The notes below the pieces were generated by a model. The model did no database searches. It worked only from the letters and a program-made list of their open reading frames with translations, and had not been told where the DNA came from. Of a stretch of DNA of 8,518 bases, positions 1 to 6,324 are shown piece after piece. The first letter of the stretch is position 1, and every line of letters begins with the position of its first letter. The translations under genes and the position numbers were made by a program. The DNA is from JAPUIN01 sp041580375 (lineage in GTDB: Bacteria > Acidobacteriota > Polarisedimenticolia > Gp22-AA2), in contig JBFGDZ010000152.1 in assembly GCA_041580375.1 (NCBI GenBank), positions 1 to 8,518 on the forward strand, read 5' to 3'.

Positions 1-3000
1 CGCTCGACCGGGTCGTAGTCGACGAGGAAGACGCCGCCGCTGACCGCTTCGGGATCGCTCAGCGCGCTGCTGATGTCCGACGTGCGCCGCAGGCGGAAAT
101 CCGCCGGGTTGAAGACGCCGCCGGTGTCCGCCCAGTAGCCGTAGACCGGATTGATCCCCGGGATCTCCCCCGCATTGCGGTAGATCGGATGGGCCAGCAG
201 GGAGGTGCGGGGCACGCCCGATGCCCAGGAGAACCGGGCCCCGACCCTCAGGCCGCTCATGGGGAAGGTGTACGAGGGATAGACGTTCAGGACGTGGGTG
301 GAATCGGTCGGCAGGACGCCCCGGGTGAACTGCCCGGACGTCAGGGGCGACTCGGGGAAGTCGTACAGCGAGCTGAAATTCGCGTCGCTCTGACCGTTGT
401 CGTTGCGGAACAGCCCCTCGTAGTTCCCCTTCAGCCGCGAGAAGCGATAGTTGGCGAACAGCGACCAGTTGTTGGAGAAGCGCTTCGTGTAGATCACCTC
501 GAGCGCCTTGTACTCGCGCTCGCCCTTCGGGAGATCGAACAGGCCGCCGGACGGCACGGCGCTCGTGCCCGGGTTGGCCATGAACGAGGAGCCGAACGGA
601 GCCGCGGGGAAGGTCGTGCTCATCTCGCTCCCGGGCGTCAGGCTGCCGCCGAAGGGATCGTACGGGTAGCCGTAGGTGTATCCGTAGTAGAAGTTCAGGA
701 TCTGCTCCACGGCGTTCAGCTGCACGTCCTCGAGGACCCGCCCCTGCGTCCGGAAGATCGTGCGCACTTCAACGGCCGCATCCGGCCCGACCTCGAACGC
801 GAAACCGGCCGACAGCTCGTCCTCGTAGGGGAGCTTCGTGCCCGGCACGACCGAGGTCTGATCGACGCCCTGGACGAACGCGGGGAAAGATGGCGAGCAC
901 GCGGGCGCTCCGGCGCCGGCGCTGTCGACGCAGGGCACGGAGAACGGCAGGTAGCGCGGGCTCGTCAGGTCGCGGTCGTTGAACTCGCGGAAAGCCACCG
1001 TGATGTCGTTGCTGAACGCCCTGATCGCCAGGATGTTCGGGACGCGCTGAAAGTAGCGGCCCCAGTTCGCATACAGGCGGCTGCGACCATTGCCCAGTAA
1101 GTCCCAGGAGACGCCGAGGCGCGGCGCCCAGTTGTCCTCGAACGTGTAGCCGCTGGGTGAGAAGGTCGTGCTCTCCAGGCATCCGCCGCTGCCGTCGGGC
1201 GTGCAGGTGAAGATCCGGCTCGTCGTGCCGAAGAAGGGATCCACGACCTGCTCGGTGCCGAACGGCAGGGTGAACGTGCCGGCCCCCGTCACCTCCTCCC
1301 GGGTCCAGCGCACCCCCGCCTTGATGGTGACGCGCGGGTGGACCGACCACGAGTCCTGCACGAAGAAGTTCAGTTCCTCGGCCGTGGTGGCCTCCGGTCG
1401 CGGACCGATGCTCGCCCGCGTCACCTGGAACCGGTTCGCCCCGTCGTAGGCGAGCGAGGGGGTGCCGACATTGTTGGAGACGTTAATGAGCACGCCGCCG
1501 TTGCTCGGCGCCGCGATCAGGTCCTGGAAGCCGTCGCCGTTGTCGTCCACGGGATCGGTCGTCCCGGTGAACGAGATCGGCAGCCCGATGTCGGCGGACG
1601 GGCCCGTGTACGTGGCGTTGTCGCGATAGGTGATGTCGTCGAACTGCACGCCGTACTTCAGCTCGTGCCGGCCCAGGACATTGGTGAACTTCAGCTGATA
1701 CGAGATGTTCTCCTCGTCCTGGTTCGAGATGAATCCGATGCCTCCACGGCCCGTGGTCACGGGCGTGATCGTCAGCGGCACGGGACCGCCGCCCGGATCG
1801 TAGCTGTCGGCGCCCCGGAGAAACTCCAGGCTGTTGCGCAGGTCGGTGTACTGCCACTCGTTCAGCGCGGAGCTCTCGCGGAACGTGCCGTCGTGGCGGG
1901 CGATCTGCGCCTCCATGAAGAACCGCGGCGTGAAGACAGCGTTCCACTTCAGCGACTGATTGTGCGAGCCGAAGCGGATGTCGCTCGCGCCGCCGTTGAT
2001 GTCGAACTGCTGGTTCAGGGCCTGTCCCACCGCACCGCTGATGTCCCTCTGGGGGCCCCGGCCGCCGCGTGCCGGATCGCCGAACAACGTCAGCTCGACC
2101 TGGTGACGTTCGGAGGCCTGCCACGTCAGCTTGGCGGCGTAGTTGTGGGCGCGCCGGGTGGCCTCGAGACCCCGCCCCGCGGAGGGAAACGCCAGAGAAT
2201 TGGGCGCGGAGAAGCCGTCGGCCATCGACTCGTCGAAGGCGGGCAGGCCCGCGCTGTCCGCCACGAACGCGGGATCCGCGATCGATTGCGCCCGCACGGT
2301 GCGGGTGCGGAGCACCGGGTTGTAGGCGAAGAAGTAGAACAGTTTGTCCTTGACGAACGGTCCGCCGAGCGAGAGGGCGAAGTCGTTGACTCTCTCGTCG
2401 GTGAGGTTGGCGAAACCGGTGTCGAGGCTCACCTGTCGACCCGACGATCGCAGCCCGGCGGGGCTCGAGTACCAGGCGACGCTTCCCTGCATCTCGTTGG
2501 TTCCGGACTTGACGATGGTGTTGACGATCCCGCCGAGAGCCTGTCCGAACTCGGCCTCGAAGCCCCCCGTCTTCACCTGCACCTCGTCCAGGAACTCGCT
2601 GGTCACGCCGGTGCCGAGGGAGCCGTAGACGATGTTGTACGAGCCGATGCCGCCGTAGCCCGTATTCGTGATGTTGACCCCGTCGATGAGGTAGGTGTTC
2701 TCCAGTCCGGAGGCGCCTCCGATCGAGACGTTCCCCGGTCCGGACCCCTGGCCGCTCACGACGCCCGGGCCGAGCGCGAAGGTGTCGGTGAACGATCGGC
2801 CGATCGGGACCGTGTCCGCGAAGTCGGAGTAGCGGATGTTGCTGCCCGACGAGGTCGATTTCACGTCAACGAGCGGCGTGGCGGCCGAAACCGTGATCGA
2901 TTCCCTCACGCCGGGCTCCAGCGTGAACGCCAGCGTCGTGCGGCCGTTCAGGCCGACGCGCACATCGTTCTGGATGATGGTGTTGAACCCGCCACTGGCC

Positions 3001-3248
3001 TCCACGCGGATGGAGTAGGAGGCGGGCCGCAGGAAGGGGAGTATGAAGAAGCCACCGACCCCGGTCTGGGTCGAGCGCGATCCGAACGGGGACGTCGCGA
3101 TCACCATGGCTCCGGCGATCGGGTTTCCCGCGGGGTCGACCACCTGGCCGGAGATCGTTCCGGAGGTCAGCTCCTGGGCACGAGCGGCGCCGATTGCAGC
3201 GATCCAGGCGATGAGGAGTAATGCGAACAGTTTCGCTCGGCGATTCAT
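1..3248 (-). CDS. Oar-like TonB-dependent receptor with N-terminal carboxypeptidase-regulatory-like domain (partial, 3' end outside window)
   Basis: Outer-membrane beta-barrel transporter, expected to import a substrate using TonB energy; the ligand is unknown. The frame is open from the ATG at 3248-3246 to the window edge, giving 1082 residues. Residues 1-24 are a signal peptide: MNRR, a hydrophobic core, then ARA|Q cleavage. Residues about 31-112 form the carboxypeptidase-regulatory-like beta domain (GTISGQVVDPAGNPIAGA). Residues about 115-250 are the plug, with ENTYLIDGVN and a following GGFEAEFGQALGG motif. The rest is barrel, rich in aromatic beta strands such as FFVQDSW and LYANWGRYF. 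Cysteine pairs C682/C690 and C773/C784 probably form loop disulfides. A calcium-loop-like motif lies at residues 568-576. The terminal aromatic strand is missing only because the window ends. No SusD partner is visible, so a SusC role is unlikely. GGAGG lies 12 bases before the start. The family is secure; the substrate is not. Confidence 0.93.
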   Translation of the reverse strand, partial: MNRRAKLFALLLIAWIAAIGAARAQELTSGTISGQVVDPAGNPIAGAMVIATSPFGSRSTQTGVGGFFILPFLRPASYSIRVEASGGFNTIIQNDVRVGLNGRTTLAFTLEPGVRESITVSAATPLVDVKSTSSGSNIRYSDFADTVPIGRSFTDTFALGPGVVSGQGSGPGNVSIGGASGLENTYLIDGVNITNTGYGGIGSYNIVYGSLGTGVTSEFLDEVQVKTGGFEAEFGQALGGIVNTIVKSGTNEMQGSVAWYSSPAGLRSSGRQVSLDTGFANLTDERVNDFALSLGGPFVKDKLFYFFAYNPVLRTRTVRAQSIADPAFVADSAGLPAFDESMADGFSAPNSLAFPSAGRGLEATRRAHNYAAKLTWQASERHQVELTLFGDPARGGRGPQRDISGAVGQALNQQFDINGGASDIRFGSHNQSLKWNAVFTPRFFMEAQIARHDGTFRESSALNEWQYTDLRNSLEFLRGADSYDPGGGPVPLTITPVTTGRGGIGFISNQDEENISYQLKFTNVLGRHELKYGVQFDDITYRDNATYTGPSADIGLPISFTGTTDPVDDNGDGFQDLIAAPSNGGVLINVSNNVGTPSLAYDGANRFQVTRASIGPRPEATTAEELNFFVQDSWSVHPRVTIKAGVRWTREEVTGAGTFTLPFGTEQVVDPFFGTTSRIFTCTPDGSGGCLESTTFSPSGYTFEDNWAPRLGVSWDLLGNGRSRLYANWGRYFQRVPNILAIRAFSNDITVAFREFNDRDLTSPRYLPFSVPCVDSAGAGAPACSPSFPAFVQGVDQTSVVPGTKLPYEDELSAGFAFEVGPDAAVEVRTIFRTQGRVLEDVQLNAVEQILNFYYGYTYGYPYDPFGGSLTPGSEMSTTFPAAPFGSSFMANPGTSAVPSGGLFDLPKGEREYKALEVIYTKRFSNNWSLFANYRFSRLKGNYEGLFRNDNGQSDANFSSLYDFPESPLTSGQFTRGVLPTDSTHVLNVYPSYTFPMSGLRVGARFSWASGVPRTSLLAHPIYRNAGEIPGINPVYGYWADTGGVFNPADFRLRRTSDISSALSDPEAVSGGVFLVDYDPVE

Positions 3249-3260
3249 CGGCGTCCGCTG

Positions 3261-3265
3261 CCTCC
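3261..3265 (-). promoter_or_regulatory. Shine-Dalgarno of the TonB-dependent receptor
   Basis: GGAGG on the minus strand, 12 bases before the ATG at 3248, slightly farther than usual. Two of its bases also belong to a small inverted repeat (CCGG-TCAA-CCGG in the mRNA sense, 3264-3275), so the site could be partly masked in the folded leader. It supports the chosen start, which is also directly followed by a good signal peptide. Confidence 0.55.
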
Positions 3266-3274
3266 GGTTGACCG

Positions 3275-3299
3275 GGGGTGCATGGCGTTCCCGCACCCC
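3275..3299 (-). other. Leader stem-loop 1 upstream of the receptor
   Basis: In the mRNA sense, GGGGTGC (3299-3293) pairs perfectly with GCACCCC (3281-3275) around an 11-base loop. Two more pairs are possible beyond a single bulged C. It sits just upstream of the Shine-Dalgarno within the predicted 5' leader. The three-dimensional fold and any regulatory role are inference. Confidence 0.5.
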
Positions 3300-3311
3300 G
3301 GATGCGAGCCG

Positions 3312-3347
3312 TCCCCGCGGCCGCACCGAACCTTGGACCCGCGGGGA
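3312..3347 (-). other. Leader stem-loop 2 (9-bp perfect GC-rich inverted repeat)
   Basis: TCCCCGCGG and CCGCGGGGA form perfect 9-base arms at 3312-3320 and 3339-3347, separated by 18 bases. It lies between the predicted transcription start (about 3367) and the receptor start codon, so it would be transcribed as part of a leader of about 120 bases. No run of T follows on the minus strand, so it does not look like an intrinsic terminator for the upstream TPR gene. Confidence 0.5.
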
Positions 3348-3374
3348 TTCGATCCGATCTCTGAGCCGGAATGG

Positions 3375-3402
3375 AATATATGTAATCGCGATAATCTGGC
3401 AA
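3375..3402 (-). promoter_or_regulatory. Sigma-70-like promoter for the TonB-dependent receptor
   Basis: On the minus strand, a -35 TTGCCA (3402-3397) and a -10 TATATT (3380-3375) are separated by 16 bases. Each matches the consensus hexamer at five of six positions. The element lies in an AT-rich island: 25 G/C among the 80 bases 3371-3450 by hand count, in an otherwise GC-rich window. The AT-rich stretch upstream of the -35 resembles an UP element. Transcription would start near 3367, leaving a leader of about 120 bases. Confidence 0.5.
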
Positions 3403-3430
3403 GGAATCTCGAAATAAATCAGGATTCAAT

Positions 3431-3444
3431 TTACAGTTTTGTAA
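3431..3444. repeat. Short inverted repeat TTACA-N4-TGTAA, possible operator
   Basis: A perfect 5-base inverted repeat with a 4-base spacer, centred about 38 bases upstream of the receptor promoter's -35 box. The position suits an activator or distal repressor site. Short repeats arise by chance in AT-rich DNA and I do not recognise a specific regulator consensus. Confidence 0.25.
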
Positions 3445-3498
3445 TATGGAGATCCGTGGCCCGGCACCATGCCTCGATCAGGAGTGCGGGCGGGGGCG

Positions 3499-4680
3499 TC
3501 AGAATCCGAGGAGGGTTCGCAGCTCGAGGGCCAGGTCCGGATCGCGCTCTTCGAGGAGGGCGTGATCCCGCCGGGCCAGATCCGGCCGGAGGGCCGCCTG
3601 GTGAGCGAGCGCCAGGTGGTAGAGGGCGCGTGGCTGCTCCGGATCGACGCCGTGGGCCCGCTCGAACGAGCCGGCCGCTTCCTCGTACCGCCCGATGGAT
3701 CCGAGCGCGATGCCCAGGTTGTAGTGCGCGAGATACAGATCCGGCCCGAGACGCGCGGCCTCCCGGAAGTCGGAGACGGCGGAGTCGGTGCGGCCGAGCT
3801 GGAACCGGCGCACTCCACGCTCGAGCAACAGCGCCGGGAACTCTCCGGCAAGGGCGGCGGCCCGGTCCAGGAGGGCGATCGCACGATCCGCCTGGTCCGG
3901 CCGGGTGAGCACGAGCGCAGCGGCGATGGCGTGGAGCGGCGACTCGCTCTCGGAGGGATTTCTTCGAGCAATCGCCAGCCGTGAGACCAAATCGGTCCCC
4001 ACGACCTCCGTCTCAAACAGGTTGGCCCGAATCGGCCGCGCGCAGGCGAGAGCGGGGTCGGCGTGCGGACCCCGGGCGAGGATGCTGCCCACCAACCGGC
4101 CCTCCGCGTCGAACACGAATCCACTCTCCGCGCCCGCACCGTCCTCCACCCTCAGGAGCAGGAGCGGGCCTTCCTCCGGGATCGGCATGATTCGCTCGAG
4201 CCGGATGTCGAACAGGCGGGAGCGGTAACCGTTCCGATCCCGAAGCCCCGTGAACCGGGTGCCCGAAGCGGCCGCCACCGGCGCGTGACAGGCCGGAAGC
4301 CCGGGCGCGCGCAGCCGGACGAGGTTCGCGCCGGCATCGATCCCCACGACGGCGGTCACGGCCAGCGACAGCTGCCCGAGATCCGGCCCCCGCAGATCGG
4401 GATCCGCCCCGAGGGTCAATCGATCCAGGTGGGGCGAAGCGGCTCCCAGGGCGCTCAGGCCGGCGAGAGCATCGCCGGCGCGATCCATCGCGTAGGCCGT
4501 CGTCTGCAGTCGGATCCGGCCGTCGGAGTCAAATCCGGACAGCTCCAGGGCGCAGGAGGCCGGCGAAAGCGCCTGAGGCGCGGCGGCCCGGGCGGAGAGC
4601 CGGAATCCCGGCGACGACAGGGCGAGGATCAGCATGAGCGCCGGCCCCGTCCCGATCCTTCTCCTCCGATATGAGCGCAC
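3499..4680 (-). CDS. Secreted TPR protein with degenerate trypsin-like N-terminal region
   Basis: The protein has 393 residues from the GTG at 4680-4678 to the TGA at 3501-3499. I chose GTG over the in-frame ATG at 4752 because GGGAGG lies 5 bases before it and the product then begins with an ideal signal peptide: RSYRRRR, a hydrophobic LMLILALSS core, then ARAAAPQ. Residues about 45-205 resemble by eye a trypsin/S1C fold. The segment VVGIDAGANLVRL looks like the catalytic-Asp strand, and SGFVFDAEGRLVG (186-198) looks like the GNSGGPVFD..G.VVG serine loop, but the three catalytic positions appear substituted. Residues about 281-383 hold three TPR repeats, the clearest being HYNLGIALGSIGRYEEAAGSFERA split across its two helices. 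The likely role is periplasmic protein binding or scaffolding. The gene lies 93 bases downstream of the glycosyltransferase and is probably co-transcribed with it. The TPRs are secure; the function is unknown. Confidence 0.85.
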   Translation of the reverse strand: MRSYRRRRIGTGPALMLILALSSPGFRLSARAAAPQALSPASCALELSGFDSDGRIRLQTTAYAMDRAGDALAGLSALGAASPHLDRLTLGADPDLRGPDLGQLSLAVTAVVGIDAGANLVRLRAPGLPACHAPVAAASGTRFTGLRDRNGYRSRLFDIRLERIMPIPEEGPLLLLRVEDGAGAESGFVFDAEGRLVGSILARGPHADPALACARPIRANLFETEVVGTDLVSRLAIARRNPSESESPLHAIAAALVLTRPDQADRAIALLDRAAALAGEFPALLLERGVRRFQLGRTDSAVSDFREAARLGPDLYLAHYNLGIALGSIGRYEEAAGSFERAHGVDPEQPRALYHLALAHQAALRPDLARRDHALLEERDPDLALELRTLLGF

Positions 4681-4685
4681 CCCTG

Positions 4686-4691
4686 CCTCCC
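4686..4691 (-). promoter_or_regulatory. Shine-Dalgarno that decides the GTG start of the TPR gene
   Basis: GGGAGG on the minus strand with a 5-base spacer to the GTG at 4680. The competing ATG at 4752 has only a weak CAGG directly against it. An ATG start would bury the charged region and hydrophobic core of the signal peptide behind 24 extra residues. Confidence 0.55.
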
Positions 4692-4773
4692 GGGCGATGC
4701 CGGTGACGGACGGCGGTGCACCGGCATGGGACCGTCCGGCCGAAACGCGCATCCTGTGCCGATTTGATGGGAT

Positions 4774-6300
4774 TCAGGTACGGCGCGCTGGGGCCCCGGT
4801 CAAGGCCTTTCTCGGCCGCGGGGCGGTGGATCGGGCCGGCCGGTCGCGCACGATCCCGAGCAGGCCGGGAACTCCGATGCCCAGGAATCCGGTCATGAAG
4901 AGGAGCAGGAACGGCAGAGATGCGAGGTGTCCCCGTTCGAGCGCGTGGAGCGCCGCGCCGGCGAAGTACAGCCCGCACAGGGTCTCGACCGACGCCGCCA
5001 GCACGCCGCGCCGCGCCGCATAGCGCGAGCCGCGCCATGCACCGCGCCGGCCTCGCAGGTCGTGCTTGGGCGTGCGGACGAACTCGCCGCGGCGCCCCGT
5101 CAGCGCCGCCACCACGCCGACGGCGTTGTTCAGCGACAGCCCGATGCCGAGCGCCAGAAGAGGCGGGAGAAGGAGACACGTCGAGCGGCGCGAGCGGCCC
5201 AGCGCGGACTGGGAGCGCAGATAGAAGGCGGAGACCGACACGGTCGAGGCGATGAAGAGCGGCAGATCGACCATCAGCAGCGCCAGAGGCCCTGCGCCAT
5301 GACGGATGATCAGGGAGGGCACGATCAGAGCCGCCAGCAGCACCATGAGCACGTAGGACGAGTTGTTGGTGAGATGGATGAGGCCCTCCATCTTGACGGA
5401 AGCGGGGATGCGCGCCTTCAGGAGTCCCGGGAGGATCCGGATCGCGGTCTCGATCGAACCGCGCGCCCACCGGCGCTGCTGCGACTTCAGGCCGCGGATG
5501 TCGGCCGGCAGCTCCGCCGGTGCGACGACCTCCGGCGCGAAGACGAATTGCCAGCCCTTCAGCTGCGCGCGGTACGAGAGATCGAGGTCCTCGGTCAACG
5601 TGTCCGATCGCCACCCGCCGGCCGATTCGATGCAGGCGCGGCGCCAGAGGCCGGCCGTACCGTTGAAGTTGAAGAAGCACCCCGCGGCGTGGCGCGCGCC
5701 GTGCTCGATGACGAAATGGCCGTCGAGGAGGATCGATTCGAGGTTCGTGAGCAGGGAATAGTCGCGATTGAGATGCTCCCAGCGCGCCTGGACCATCCCG
5801 ACCCGCGGGTGCGCGAAGTGGTGGACCAGATCGGCGAGGAATGCCGGTGGCGGGAGGAAGTCCGCGTCGAAGACCGCGACGAGCTCGCCGCGGGCCCGGC
5901 GCAGCCCGTGGTCGAGGGCGCCCGCCTTGTATCCTTGCCGCGCGCCCCGCCGAAGGTGCACGATGTCGATGCCGCGATCCCGCATCTCCGCAACCGTCGC
6001 CGCGGCGATGCGCGAGGTCTCGTCGGTGGAGTCGTCCAGCACCTGGATCTCCAGGAGGCCGGCGGGATAGTCCAGCGCGCAGGAGGCGCGGATGAGCCGA
6101 TCCACCACGTACATCTCGTTGTAGATGGGGAGCTGCACGGTGACCCGGGGCAGCGGGTCGAGACGGCCCGCGGGCGCCGCGACGCGGGCACCGTGCCGTC
6201 GGAGCAGCAGAAGGAGATGGAGCCGGTGGCAACCGTAGGCGGCCAGAACCCCGAGCGTGGTCAGATAGGCGGCGACGATCAGGATCTCGACGGGCGACAT
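4774..6300 (-). CDS. Family 2 processive glycosyltransferase, CslA/CesA-like (membrane polysaccharide synthase)
   Basis: A 508-residue inner-membrane enzyme that should transfer sugars from a cytoplasmic nucleotide sugar to a growing beta-glycan or lipid acceptor. A first membrane helix covers residues about 5-33. The GT-A domain (about 50-290) carries every expected motif: QLPIYNE at 56-62, DDSTDE with D89/D90, the metal-binding DAD at 145-147, TEDLD at 236-240 with the catalytic-base Asp, and QQRRW at 274-278, the acceptor motif of processive synthases. Further hydrophobic segments lie at about 314-332, 338-361, 373-400, 437-455 and 459-484. There is no PilZ domain and no BcsB neighbour, so it fits the cellulose-synthase-like A2 (glucan/mannan) type better than bacterial BcsA. 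An in-frame TGA at 6312-6310 makes the ATG at 6300 the first possible start. The nearest GGAG is 13 bases away, a weak start signal. The exact sugar cannot be told. Confidence 0.92.
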   Translation of the reverse strand: MSPVEILIVAAYLTTLGVLAAYGCHRLHLLLLLRRHGARVAAPAGRLDPLPRVTVQLPIYNEMYVVDRLIRASCALDYPAGLLEIQVLDDSTDETSRIAAATVAEMRDRGIDIVHLRRGARQGYKAGALDHGLRRARGELVAVFDADFLPPPAFLADLVHHFAHPRVGMVQARWEHLNRDYSLLTNLESILLDGHFVIEHGARHAAGCFFNFNGTAGLWRRACIESAGGWRSDTLTEDLDLSYRAQLKGWQFVFAPEVVAPAELPADIRGLKSQQRRWARGSIETAIRILPGLLKARIPASVKMEGLIHLTNNSSYVLMVLLAALIVPSLIIRHGAGPLALLMVDLPLFIASTVSVSAFYLRSQSALGRSRRSTCLLLPPLLALGIGLSLNNAVGVVAALTGRRGEFVRTPKHDLRGRRGAWRGSRYAARRGVLAASVETLCGLYFAGAALHALERGHLASLPFLLLFMTGFLGIGVPGLLGIVRDRPARSTAPRPRKALTGAPARRT

Positions 6301-6324
6301 GGGGCGCGGTCATCTCCGGGGCGC
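6301..6324. other. 24-base gap between divergent glycosyltransferase genes
   Basis: The GT2 gene starts at 6300 on the minus strand and the GT-C gene starts at 6325 on the plus strand. The gap is GC-rich and shows no recognisable -10 or -35 box in either direction. The only ribosome-binding candidates are GGAG at 6317-6314 for the minus-strand gene and GGGGCG at 6318-6323 for the plus-strand gene. Both promoters must therefore lie within the opposite gene's 5' coding region, or be of an unfamiliar type. Confidence 0.7.

Noticed and set aside
1338..3221. 627-residue open frame on the plus strand, antisense to the receptor
   Set aside because: Composition is Arg/Gly/Val/Asp-rich with no domain signature. 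The opposite strand encodes an unmistakable receptor, and long antisense frames are expected in high-GC DNA.
1..3248. SusC-type glycan importer
   Set aside because: The N-terminal domain also occurs in SusC proteins, but no SusD gene is seen upstream and the sequence looks more like the Oar-like receptors.
3312..3347. Intrinsic terminator for the upstream TPR gene
   Set aside because: The hairpin is strong, but no T tract follows on the minus strand and it lies downstream of a credible promoter, so a leader role fits better.
3249..3370. Cobalamin riboswitch upstream of the receptor
   Set aside because: The leader of about 120 bases is too short and I found no B12-box-like conserved core.
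4529..6313. 594-residue minus-strand frame overlapping the GT2 gene, with ATG next to GGAG at 6313
   Set aside because: It is out of frame with the GT2 motifs and its product is Arg/Pro/Ala-rich noise. The GGAG may serve the true start at 6300.
4927..6324. Long plus-strand extension of the GT-C frame running antisense through the whole GT2 gene
   Set aside because: The segment is charged and low in complexity with no recognisable fold, while the minus strand carries every GT2 motif. The real gene begins near 6325 with a membrane helix.
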